Of a DNA stretch of 64,000 nucleotides, positions 33,960-44,420 are shown one piece after another; position 1 is the stretch's first letter, and each line of letters starts with the position of its first letter. Both the position numbers and the translations under genes were made by a program. The stretch is taken from the NCBI GenBank assembly GCA_029204225.1, contig CM055097.1, positions 4,766,327 through 4,830,326 on the forward strand, in the 5' to 3' direction. The notes below the pieces were generated by a model. That model made no database searches and was not told where the DNA came from. It worked only from the letters and a program-made list of their open reading frames with translations. This stretch comes from Diphasiastrum complanatum. Taxonomy: Eukaryota; Streptophyta; Lycopodiopsida; Lycopodiales; Lycopodiaceae.

Positions 33960-35440
33960 TTTGTAATATTCACAAATAGATTCTAGCATGATTTTGAGTC
34001 AAGGAAAGATATACTATGAGAAACATAATCTTTTTTTAACGACTCATTCCTAGCATAAAAACATTCCTTGCCTAGGATTAAATCTACCTTATCAAGATTC
34101 ATAACATGAAAAGACAAACTATCTACATAGTTCTGAATCTTCAACGACACGTGGGAGACAAAGTGGTCCCAGACCTGCTGCTCCCCACCAACTGCCATCC
34201 TAACCACATACATGTGGTCACTTGGTGCGGTTGCCAACTACAGCTTTTGCACCAACTTAGCATTAATAAAACTGTGAGTAGAACCGTCATCAAATAAAAT
34301 ACTCATAGGTTGGTTGCCTATGAACCCACTCATAGGAATGAGATTGTGAGGTCCAAACACTGCAGTATTAAAACAACAATTGCTACAAACAGTTTCATCC
34401 GTAAAGGATCAATACAAGAAATATAAAAAATACCTAGAGCCTTGAAAGAGTGGCCTCCTTTCTTTCGTTTCTTCAAGCAGACCTTTGAAAGGTGCCCCTT
34501 CTCCATGCAGGAGAAACACAACCCACCGCTTTTGGCCTTGTCAAAGTCAGTTCTCTCCAACCGAGGGCACTTTTTTTTCTTCCCGAAGGGGAAGCTTTGT
34601 CAACAATTCTCTCTTTGCCCTTTTTGAAAGGAGGGGCTGAAGAGGATTTTTTTTTGAATTCAGGCTTTTGTTGCTTTTTGCGGATCATAATGTGTGTATC
34701 GTCGAAAATTCGAGCAAAACGTATGACATTCTCAAGGGATTGCGGTTGATTGCGGCGGACCTCCCACTGATACTCTTTGAGCAAGCCCAATATTAAATGT
34801 AGCTTAAGGAGAACTCCGTCAATGCAGTTGACAAACCACGAAAAACTTTTTGGAAGTCTTGCAAATAGGCATCCAAGGGTTTCGTCCCCATTTGCAACAT
34901 GGCAAATCAACGATAATACTCAAAATCGTCAAGGACTGGCATAAAGACGGCCTTAAAGGCTACTTGGAAGTCATCCCAAGTTGATGGGACTGTAGCACGC
35001 TCCTTAAGATCCTACCACCATGAATACGCTACCGTGTAAAAACATAATGGTAGTAGCAATCCGGGAACTATCTAGAAGATCATGCATGAAAAAATGAGAT
35101 GTCCACTGATCCAACCTCCTAAGACCACGTCTTGGTGTCTGTCCTTTTTCTCCCCAGTGAAAAACCCCAGGGTAAACATCAGATTGAGGAGTGTCTGGCC
35201 GAGATTGGGACATAGCCCGCAATTCGATCTTCGCTTGTTTATGCCTAGAGTTCATGTCAACAATCTGTTGTTGCAATAGATTTATTGCGCGCGCCATTTT
35301 CTCCGTATTAGTCCTCGGGGGACTTGGAGCCTCGGTAACATCCATAGGAGTGTCCATGGCAAAAACAATATGTAGCAAAAAGCTAAAGAAAAAATGGAGA
35401 AGAACGGTATCAAAACCGTTAAAATCTAACAACTAGTAAC
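33960..35440 (-). pseudogene. Gypsy gag-protease remnant, minus strand
   Basis: Read leftwards from about 35,375 (MDTPMDVTEAPSPPRTN). Gag covers 35,375-34,473 with a coiled-coil-like helix (INLLQQQIVDMNSRHKQAK) and a basic tail. The zinc knuckle is CFSCMEKGHLSKVC (near 34,510-34,465). Retropepsin follows with the active-site pattern FDDGSTHSFINAK near 34,300 and DKVDLILGKECF near 34,090. Stops and frame changes break it. No reverse transcriptase follows. Confidence 0.75.
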
Positions 35441-35870
35441 ATATCATGCTTGAGTACCACATGCCGCTAGATGTATAGGACCAAGATAGTCAAGTCCCCA
35501 CTTCTCAAACGGTACTTGTACTAAAACTGGATGTAATGATTCATAATGTTGTTTAATCGATTAATGGGCACATTGACAAACATCACAAGATGAATAAACT
35601 TTTTAGTATCCTTATGAATCAAAAATTGATAAAATTGTGCCTTCATAAATAATTTTTTTGTTGAATTTTTTTTTTTAATGAGCATTAGGCTGCCCATGCA
35701 TCAAATACTCCACAATATCAGCTGCCCACTCAAGTACCACTTCCACATAAAATAATGCGGCATCAGGTAGCTCATCACCCATTTCAATATTTACCGGTGC
35801 TGAGTATATCCTTGACACATGATCGACAATATAGTGTTGTTTGCCCTTTCAAACTAGTTTCTAATTGAGC
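35441..35870 (-). pseudogene. Gypsy RNase H-integrase linker fragment, minus strand
   Basis: On the minus strand, text near 35,790-35,690 reads AALFYVEVVLEWAADIVEYL. This is the usual linker between RNase H and integrase in plant gypsy elements. Text near 35,560-35,460 reads VPFEKWGLDYLGPIH, the start of the integrase core. This pol fragment lies directly upstream (in transcription sense) of the gag start of the neighbouring fragment, so the two are rearranged or come from different copies. Confidence 0.65.
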
Positions 35871-35924
35871 CAACCAGAAATAATCGTAGGTGTGGACAAT
35901 TGCTTGTTAATAAAAATGTGCATT

Positions 35925-36035
35925 TTTTTTACGGGACCATAATCAGTTTGTTTGATTGTCTACAATACTCTTTAGTTTTTTTATGTGGCCATAATCAACT
36001 TGTTTGATTGTCTACAATAGACTCTTCATTTTTTT
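35925..36035. repeat. Tandem duplication of about 70 bp
   Basis: The segment with CCATAATCAGTTTGTTTGAT and GTCTACAATA occurs twice (about 35,935-35,970 and 36,000-36,022), each flanked by poly-T. It lies just before the splice-acceptor-like TTCTTGCAG of MULE-like copy B. Confidence 0.7.
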
Positions 36036-36043
36036 GATGATTG

Positions 36044-37621
36044 ATTCTTGCAGATTGAAAAAGTGGATACCATTGGCAAGAAAAGAATTGCAGCCTATTG
36101 ATCTGTCCCACAAAATAACTTCTTTTTTATACTTTAAACAACATTTTATATACCAGTTCTTGCATGGTTTGTTGTTCTCTGGACAATGACAAAAAAGATA
36201 GATGCCGTGTTTTCAAGATGTCGACTACTGGACTAGCATATGGAGTAGAACTTGTAAAGAGAATGCAACAAGCGAATGAGCTGGCAAAATCTTGGAGTTG
36301 CTTTGATCATGTTCATTGAATTAAAGACTAGGTTACAATGGCTGCTCATGTCTATGACATAAGGTACAAATTATTGTAATTCTAGTTGTGACATTATTAA
36401 AGCTACTTGTTTCTCTCATCTGGTGTGGCCCTTGTTATGCATGAAAGCTGAGGATGTTCAAGCACATGTGTTGTTTTGGGAGTTGCTGAACCATGTCATG
36501 TCAGAGCATATGCATGATCCGGTCACATTTAGAGGGTTAGGGCAGGCATCACACAAGCGAATTGGAATGCTAAGCGCATTGTTTATGGCAAAGATGCTAA
36601 CACACCAAATTGGAGAGGAGAGATCATGCTTATTTCATTTTATGGATAGTGTGAATAAACACACTTCACATAAAACAATCATCCAGAGATGCACATATTG
36701 CTTTATGCTTGCAGTGGCGAGATGCAATAGATTTTAATGCCGCCGATGAAATTTATAATAAAATAACTGCATGGTGGAAGATGGATAATGCATATGATAA
36801 TTGTTTGAATGAATTGAAAAGTTGGTTAGTCTGGTGGAAAAATCAAATCCATAGATGCGAAAAATTTATTGTTACGGTATGAGTTGATTTATTTTGTTGC
36901 TACGATATGTGTTTTCTAGTATGGTGATAGCTAGACAATTCCAAGTTGATGATTTACGAAGCTACAGTGGGAGATTTAGCAAACGCAATTTTGCAGAGTG
37001 CACGGGAGAAGCTGGCCATTACATTGGTCAAGGTCCCACATTCCAAAATCTGCTAGAGAGAGTGCTCTCAAGAAGGAGATCCTCAATTATTGGTGCCCCA
37101 TTCTCTAAAAGAGTTGATGAATTTGTCGAACAAATTGATTTGACTAGGCAAGACCATGATGTTAATGCACCAATTCAAACTGTCAGCACCAATTCAAACT
37201 GTCAGACGCAAGAGGCTAGTACAACAATGGAGTGCTGAAAATGATAATATATCTCATCATCCAGATATAACACATGCAAAGAGTATCCACAAAGAGTAAA
37301 TCCAATCCTCCAGGTTGCAGTCAATTTGGAACGTGGACAAACGAGACATAGATATGGCGTGTCAAAATCTGCTAAGGATCAAATGGAAAAGAGAATATCA
37401 CTGAAGGAGAATTTACTAGAGGTGATCAAAGTACCTTCAGAACATAAGGAGCTATATATTCTTTAGACTTTTGATATCATTCAAACAGGTGTAACTTATC
37501 AGATCACAATTGGTAATCAGCCATCGTGCACATGTGCAGATTTTTCCTTGAACATGACCATGAAAAAATACATACCTTGCAAGCATATGTATTTTGTTTT
37601 CTTGAATGTCAAGGGGCTGGA
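36044..37621 (+). pseudogene. MULE-like gene with SWIM zinc finger, C-terminal fragment (copy B), split by a chromovirus
   Basis: The text starts after TTCTTGCAG. It contains FKMSTTGLAYGVELVKRMQQ (homologous to the end of copy A), then EDVQAHVLFWELLNHVMSEH, NWNAKRIVYGKDANTP in another frame, and GRFSKRNFAECTGEAGHYIG. Near 37,490-37,620 it shows a SWIM zinc finger, CTCADF...CKHMYF (CxC...CxH), a hallmark of the C-terminus of plant Mutator-like and FAR1/FHY3 proteins. Several stops and frameshifts occur. The frame reaches KGLD at 37,621 and resumes after the chromovirus as DVNENMFMHQPV, so the two sides were one gene before insertion. Confidence 0.6.
37617..37621. repeat. Target-site duplication CTGGA (left)
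   Basis: CTGGA immediately precedes the 5' LTR. The same five bases follow the 3' LTR at 44,048-44,052. Confidence 0.92.
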
Positions 37622-38703
37622 TGTTACATACCTCTGTAACTAGCAGTACTTCAGACCCCTGAAAGTCCATTTAGTGTTGGGGGCTAAATGGCAAGGTACC
37701 CTTAGGACTAAGGGTATGTGCCCTTGGATAAGGACATGCAAGTGACTATACCTTAGTTGGAGGTATAGAGTCATTTGACCCTTGGATAAGGGATACCCTT
37801 AGTATTAAGGGTAGGTGTCTTAGATTAAGGTACTAGTGTCCTTGGTAATGGGCAGCTAGGTGTCTATGCCTTGGATGGAGGTATGGAACCTAGAGAGGTG
37901 CTAGAAAGTCATTGGATGACTATTTTTCTAAACCTTGGGCCTCAACCTTGAACCATATCTCTTTATTGGTCTAGGACCAAAGTATACTTGCACAACTTGG
38001 GCAATGGGACCTAGTAGGAGGGCGCCCTTCTAAAGTGTCCATTGAGTTCCCAACCCCCACAAGAAAGGCATTCAAAGAGTCATAGGTTATGGAAAGAGTC
38101 TCTTGACATTACATAAGCCTATGGAGGCTCTTGGAGATTCTTTAACTCCCCTAGGCTTCTCTCTCTCTCTCATTGGATGAGCATGGAACTCCATAGTGCA
38201 TTGGAGGGGTCCATGGGCCATCTATATGAGGGTAGTAGGGCGCCCATTGGGAGGGGAGAGATCTATCTTGTTTGCTTTGGTTATGCTCTAGTGTTGCTAC
38301 TAGTGTGTAGAGTGCTTTCTTGTGGTAGTATGCTTGAGGTTTGGATCTTGCTTATGGTCTGGGACATAAGTAGGGTTTGGATCTTGAGAATGCTATGGAG
38401 TGTTGTGGTATGCTTGTGATTTGTTTATGGTTAGCAAGGGGGTGCTAGATAGGTCTTTCTTTGAGCTTGGATCTAGCTATGGTTGGGTGGTGAATACTTG
38501 AGGCCAGCTTGTTATCTATCTTTGTGTTTAAAGAGTAGGGACACGGGTGGAGGAGAGATCCTTGGAGGCTTGCAGATCCTTACTTGTAGGTGGAGGCATC
38601 CTAGCTTGGAGTTGGGGAGCATCTTGAAGCTTGCAGGTTGCTTGGAGGACATTTGGAGGCTCTACCTTGGATTTGGAGGACTTCCTCACCTCTACTTGTA
38701 AAA
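37622..38703 (+). repeat. Chromovirus 5' LTR
   Basis: It starts TGTTACATACC and ends CTTGTAAAA. It contains GGATAAGG/CCTTAG-rich repeats in its first 250 bases, a CTCTCTCTCTC tract near 38,160, and is matched along its whole length by the 3' LTR. Confidence 0.95.
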
Positions 38704-38704
38704 G

Positions 38705-38716
38705 TGGTATCAGAGC
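38705..38716 (+). other. Primer-binding site for initiator tRNA-Met
   Basis: TGGTATCAGAGC, identical to the plant consensus, lies one base after the LTR end. Confidence 0.92.
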
Positions 38717-39345
38717 TAGACAAATGATGGTAACCTTTCTAAACTTCTTCAAGTTCTATTAAGATCATCAACTAAATTTTTTTTTGGGGAAGATTATAGG
38801 CTTTTCTAGTTGTAGGAAGCTTGTAGTTGAAGAACCCAACGAATCTAGTTCTATTTGGAAGAGAATAGTGATGCTTATAGAATTGTTTAGGGGCTGATTT
38901 TTTATCATTTTAGAGAAGTTTTAAAGTGGGCTTTGGATTTTTAAAAGTTCTGAAAAAAGATTTGTGGGATGGGTAGAGGAAGTCTTCCTCTACATAAACA
39001 AACTTTTTTTTGGCAAAAAGATTGATTCTAGCTATGTGTTTTGATCAAAACTCGTGTTTTTTTTGCATAAATGAAGTGTTTGAAGTTTTGATTTTCATTT
39101 TGAAGTTCTGTTTTTCAGACCTGTAAATCTGAAAATCAGATCTGAAAAGTGAAGTTTTCATTCAAACTTCATTAGTTACACCTTTCTATCTCCTCTTTCA
39201 TGAAGATGACAATGTAGGAAGGGAATGGTAGTGTAACTTAATGCTTTTTATTTGCATTGGATGTAACAATTGAAGCATTTCTATCATTCTAATTTGAGCA
39301 CTTGTTGTTGTATTTGCATAATAGGAAAACACACAAGCAACCCCA
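38717..39345 (+). other. Chromovirus untranslated leader
   Basis: This 630-base AT-rich stretch between primer-binding site and gag start has no reading frame. It contains several near-palindromic GATCTGAAAA/TTTTCAGA tracts near 39,105-39,150. Confidence 0.7.
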
Positions 39346-40245
39346 ATGGATCAAACCAATGAAAATCCAACATTTGATCTATCAAACCCATCCAATGTGG
39401 CACAAACTCTTGAACTTTTATACCAACAAATTCAAGCCACTAATAATTAACTTCTTGAAACTAATTAAAGAAACCAAGACTTAGAGTCTAGGTTAGCCAA
39501 TCAGAAGAAGCGTGTAGTTCCACCTCTTGTAAAAGTGTTTAAGGGGGAGAAGAAAGATAGGAACTTACAAGTGGTAAGTTCTTGGCTAAATGTTTGGAAC
39601 AAATACTTTGCCATGAACCAATTCCCTGAATCTGAAAAGTTATCCACTGTCACTATGTTCCTTGAAAGAGAGCCTTAGTTTGGTGAGATGACTTAGTTGC
39701 AAAGGGCAACCAACCTTGTACATGGGATGATTTTGGCAAGCTTTTCAGGGATTATTTTCTACCACTTTTAGATGACTATGAACACTTCCAAAAGTTGAGT
39801 CATCTAACCATGAATAAAGGTTTGGAACAATTTATTCAAGATTTTCATGAGTACCTGAATCCACTTTATAGTGATATTCTGCGTAAGGTACAAATGTTAA
39901 TGTTTATTGATGGGTTACCAAAAGATTATCAAGTGAATGTTCGTAGGAACCATCCAAAAACCCTAGAAGATGCTTTTAGGGCTGCAAAATACTTTGATGA
40001 CACATCTAAGCCACCTAGGGGTCAACAGCCTAATAAGCAGAAAAAAAGGTTTTCAATTTAAGAGGTGGGATAGGGAAGCTGTTAGTGAAACACATCCCAA
40101 TTCCAACAATCTTAAGAAAACCAAGAAAAACTTTAAAAACCATCAAGTGGCATTGATAAAGCTAAAGCTCGTAAGAAGAACCTGTGCTTCAAGTGCAATG
40201 GCGAGGGTCACCTTGCACGAGATTGCGTCAAATAACCAGCTTCTA
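39346..40245 (+). pseudogene. Chromovirus gag remnant
   Basis: The start codon is at 39,346 (MDQTNENPTFDLSNPSN). A TAA interrupts after about 34 codons. Gag helices continue in several frames: VVSSWLNVWNKYFAMNQFPE and HLTMNKGLEQFIQDFHEYLN (39,795-40,061). A CCHC zinc knuckle CFKCNGEGHLARDC lies near 40,187-40,228. In the living family this protein forms the virus-like particle; here it is broken by frameshifts. Confidence 0.8.
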
Positions 40246-40299
40246 CCTCAGGTAATCTATCTTGAAGTAATGAGATGGATGTATTTTGTCCTTAGTTCT

Positions 40300-42420
40300 T
40301 TAGTCTTTGGACCTAATGACCTTAAGTGCATTAAAAGTAAAGAAATTGAACAAGGTAATCGTTAAGAATAGATATCCACTACCGTGGATGGATGACCTAA
40401 TAGATTATCTTGGTGGTGCTGGGTACTTTACCAAGATAGATCTAAGGTCGGGATTCCATCAGATTCGCATTAAGACAAAAGATATACCAAAAACCAGGTT
40501 TTGAACTCGCTTTGGTCACTACAAATTTTTGTGTTGCCTTTTGGTTTGACCAATGCACCGGCAACTTTCCAATAGATGATGAACAATTTGTTCAGGCCAT
40601 ATTTGAAAAGATTCATAGTGGTATTCTGAGATGATATCCTAGTGTTCAGTAAGACTTTGGCGGAACATAAAGAGCATCTTAGGATTGTCTTGGACATTCT
40701 AAGAAGGGAAAAGCTCTTTGCCAAGGAGTCTAAGTGTGATTTTTTTGCTAAGGAATTGTCCTACTTGGGGCATAAGATTTCCGAACGGGGGGTGGAGATT
40801 GAGGCTGATCGTATCTAGAGGGTTATTGATTGGCCTATTCTCACTACAGTTCGAGAAATCAAGTCTTTCTTGGGGTTTGTGAGATTTTTCCGTCGGCATA
40901 TTTCCCAATTTGCTTGATTGACATTTCTCCTTACCCAGACCTTGAAAGGCTATAAGAAGTTAAGCCGGAGGGCTAAGAGTCCACTAGTGGTGTAGACAGA
41001 GGATATGAATGATTGTTTTGAGTTGCTTAAGAAAAGTGTCACTTCGGCACCAATACTAATCATTGGCGATCCTAATAAGACTTTTGTGGTTAGGACCGAT
41101 GCCAGTGATTATGCTATTGGAGCTGTTTTGATGCAGGATGGACATCTTGTGGCTTATGAAAGCAAGAAACTCAATCCTGTTCAGTCTAGGTATTGTACTT
41201 ATGAGAAGGAACTGTTTGCAATTGTTCATTCCTTGAAAATTTGGCGACATTATTTGTATGGAACCAGATTTGAAGTTTTGACGGATCATCAGACTCTTCG
41301 ATATTTCTGTGATGCTATAGATTTAAAGGGGAGACAAACTAGATGGGCTGAGCTGATGCAAATCTTTGACTTTTCTGTACATTATTGTAAAGGAAGTCAA
41401 AATACTCTAGCGGATGCTTTGAGTTGGTTACTGGTTATTAATCAGTTGTGCTTTACTGTTATAGAACCGGAGTTGTTTCAGTCTCTTCAAGGACTATATG
41501 TGTCCGATACTTTTTTTGGAAAGTATTGGCAACATTTACTTTCGGGGGTCAATTCAGGTTTGCAAGATTCCTCGAATCAGGAAACGACTAAAACAGATTT
41601 CCTAATTCGAAACAGGATTTTGTTTCGTAAAAGAAAGGTGTGTGTACCGGAGAATGACACTGTAAGGGCCCAAATCTTGCATGAGTGTCATGATAGTCCA
41701 TGCGCAAGACATCCGGGTACACGAAGAACACTCGATTTAGTTCGAAGGCAATTTTGGTGGCCTAAGATGAAAAGTCATGTAGAGGCCTATGTACTTAAAT
41801 GTACTAAGTGCCAGTTAAATAAAGTAGAGAGGCTAAAAGCTAGTGGCCTATTACATCCTTTAGATATTCCTACTGGAAAGTGGGACAATATATGGATTTT
41901 GTGGTCGGGCTTCCACGTACAGGGAAGGGCCATGATTCGGTTTGGATCATTATTGACAGACTTACGAAATTTGCTCAATTTATCCCAACGAAAACTACTG
42001 TTAAAGCTTCAGAACTAGCTCAACTGTTTGTTGAGAAGCTTTTTCGACTTTACGGGCTGCCTTGCGATATTGTCAGTGACCGTGACCCAAAATTCATTGG
42101 GAATTTTTGGCAAGCAGTATTTGAAAAGTTGGAAACAACTTTAAGTTTGAGTTCTATAGATCATCCGGAATCAGACGGTCAAACGGAAAGGACCAATCAG
42201 ATGATGGAGGATATGCTTCGAGCAAATGTGGACCATCGGCAGTCTAATTGGGAACAGTACCTTCCACTGGTGAAATTTGCATATAACAGTGCAAAACATT
42301 CAGCGACCGAATTCAGCCCTTTCATGCTTATGCATGGTTTTCAACCTCGATCACCAATTAGTGTTGGCATGAGAAACCTACAAGTGCAAGCCGCAGCTGA
42401 TTTCCTTGCGGATATGTAAG
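40300..42420 (+). pseudogene. Chromovirus RT-RNase H-integrase remnant
   Basis: RT starts midway ([34 protein letters not shown] near 40,430) and decays with stops; the YxDD site is not intact. RNase H is well preserved at 41,005-41,430 (VVRTDASDYAIGAVLMQDG, EKELFAIVHSLKIWRHYLYG, LTDHQTLRYF). The integrase zinc-binding domain is HECHDSPCARHPGTRR...CTKCQ. The catalytic core follows after a frameshift near 41,880 (MDFVVGLPRTGKGHDSVW, VSDRDPKF, HPESDGQTERTNQM), so the D, D and E positions are all visible. A stop at 42,417-42,419 ends the frame. Confidence 0.92.
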
Positions 42421-42956
42421 AAATGTTATAGCTGGCTAAAGATAGCATAAGAAGTTCCCAAGACAGGGCAAGACACTATGTTGATCTATCTCGGAAGCAC
42501 AAGGTATTCACGGTCAACGACTGGGTATTTTTGAGAGTCTCTAGTCACTCTAGGGGCTCAAAAACTATTAAGTGTGCAAAGTTGGCGCCTAGGTATTGCG
42601 GTCCTTTTAAGGTTATTTAAGTGATAAACAAGGTCGCATACAAAGTAGACCTTCCGGCTAACGTTGGAATTCATCATGTTTTCCACGTTAGTAAGTTGAA
42701 GCCCTCGTTGGGGGTTGGGGAGACCCTGGTCCCTGTGGAAGATCTAGTGGAACCTCTTTGTGATGAGTCCGTGAGTGGACCACCTGACCCCGAGGCGATT
42801 GTTAATAGCCGACAGAGAACTCTACGAAGTAGAGTGCTTCGGAAATTTTTAGACAGGTGGAGGGGCAAATTAGAAGAGGAGGATACCTGGGAAAAGGAGG
42901 CCGATCTCCAGAAGAATTTTCCAAATTTTTCCCTACAAAGAAAAATTAAAGTTTAG
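42421..42956 (+). pseudogene. Chromovirus integrase C-terminus and chromodomain
   Basis: The open piece 42,621-42,956 reads NKVAYKVDLPANVGIHHVFH, VSKLKPSLG, and then a chromodomain PEAIVNSRQRTLRSRVLRKF...WRGK...DTWEKEADL. It ends at 42,954-42,956. Chromodomains of this type direct chromovirus integration. A TAA near 42,619 separates it from upstream integrase text. Confidence 0.9.
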
Positions 42957-42966
42957 GGGGAAGGAA
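42953..42966 (+). other. Polypurine tract
   Basis: AGGGGGAAGGAA directly precedes the 3' LTR start and would prime plus-strand DNA synthesis. Confidence 0.8.
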
Positions 42967-44047
42967 TGTTACATACCTATGTAACTAGCAGTACTTCAGA
43001 CCCCTAATAGTCCATTTGGTGTTGGGGGCTAAATGGCAAGGTACCCTTATGATTAAGGGTATGTGCCCTTGGATAAGGACAGACAAGTGACTATACCTTA
43101 GTTGGAGGTTTGGAGTCACGTGACCCTTGGATAAGGGGTACCCTTAGTATTAAGGGTAGGTGCCTTAGATTAAGGTACTAGTGTCCTTGGTTAAGGGCAA
43201 GTAGGTGTCTATGCCTTGGATGGAGGTATGGACCTAGAGAGTTGTTAGAAAGTCATTGGACGACTATTTTTCTAAACCTTGGGCCTCAACCTTGAACCAT
43301 ATCACTTTATTGGTCTAGGACCAAAGCATACTTGCACAACTTGGGCAATGGGACCTAGTAGGAGGGCGCCCTTCTAAAGTGTCCATTGAGTTCCCAACTC
43401 CCACAAGAAAGGCATTCAAAGAGTCATAGGTTATGGAAGGAGTCTCTTGACATTCCATAAGCCTATGGAGGCTCTTGGAGATTCTTTAACTCCCCTAGGC
43501 TTCTCTCTCTCTCTCATTGGATGAGCATGGAACTCCATAGTGCATTGGAGGGGTCCATGGGCCATCTATATGAGGGTAGTAGGGCGCCCATTGGGAGGGG
43601 AGAGATCTCTCTTGTTTGCTTTGGTTATGCTCTAGTGTTGCTACTAGTGTGTAGAGTGCTTTCTTGTGGTAGTATGCTTGAGGTTTGGACCTTGCTTATG
43701 GTATGGGACATAAGTAGGGTTTGGATCTTGAGAATGCTATGGAGTGTTGTGATATGCTTGTGATTTGTTTATGGTTAGCAAGGGTTTGCTAGATAGGCCT
43801 TGCTTGGAGCTTGGATCTAGCTATGGTTGGGTGGTGAATACTTGAGGCCAGCTTATTATCTATCCTTGTGTTTAAAGAGTAAGGACACAGGTGGAGGAGA
43901 GATCCTTGGAGGCTTGCAGATCCTTACTTGTAGGTGGAGGCATCCTAGCTTGGAGTTGGGGAGCATCTTGAAGCTTGCAGGTTGCTTGGAGGACATTTGG
44001 AGGCTCTATCTTGGATTTGGAGGACTTCCTCACCTCTACTTATAAAA
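42967..44047 (+). repeat. Chromovirus 3' LTR
   Basis: It starts TGTTACATACC and ends CTTATAAAA, collinear with the 5' LTR over its full 1081 bases. Confidence 0.95.
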
Positions 44048-44420
44048 CTGGATGTAAATGAAAATATGTTCATGCATCAACCTGTCCTGACACTGCAAGA
44101 TCTTTTTCATATCTTTGCTTTGCCCTCAAAGGGTTTGGCCTAGGACATCCTAAAGCTAGTTCTTCAAATGTCCATACCCTTTTTTTTGGGGCATAATTAA
44201 AGTGGACACTGATATCTTTTTTGGCTTGCAACCACTTCGAGAGCTTTCTAATATGTCTATTCCACGTGTTCAAGATTTTACAAACAAATATGATTTTCCT
44301 AAGAACTCTATTGTGAATGGGAGTGTGGCCCTATGTGAATATTGTGGCCCTATGTGGTTTTTGCATTGTTTCCTAGTAACATGTTTTTTTCTTTTGTGTT
44401 TTTTTATTCTGGCTATCTAA
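44048..44420 (+). pseudogene. MULE-like gene copy B, continuation after the chromovirus
   Basis: The right-hand target duplication CTGGA (44,048-44,052) is followed by DVNENMFMHQPVLTLQDLFH, which continues the frame broken at 37,621. A stop follows near 44,140. Later text (IPRVQDFTNKYDFPKN, near 44,260-44,310) may still belong to the gene. Confidence 0.6.

Larger units (their letters stand above)
37622..44047 (+). mobile_element. Nearly complete Ty3/gypsy chromovirus
   Basis: The element is 6.43 kb with LTRs of 1082 and 1081 bp. A tRNA-Met primer-binding site, gag with zinc knuckle, RT, RNase H, integrase, a chromodomain and a polypurine tract follow in the usual gypsy order. A 5-bp target duplication flanks it. 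The zinc knuckle is followed almost directly by the middle of the reverse transcriptase, so protease and the RT N-terminus are deleted, and many stops and frameshifts exist; it cannot move by itself. By hand count the LTRs differ at about 41 substitutions and one single-base gap, just under 4 percent. The LTR ends read TGTTAC...TAAAA, not TG...CA. Confidence 0.93.
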
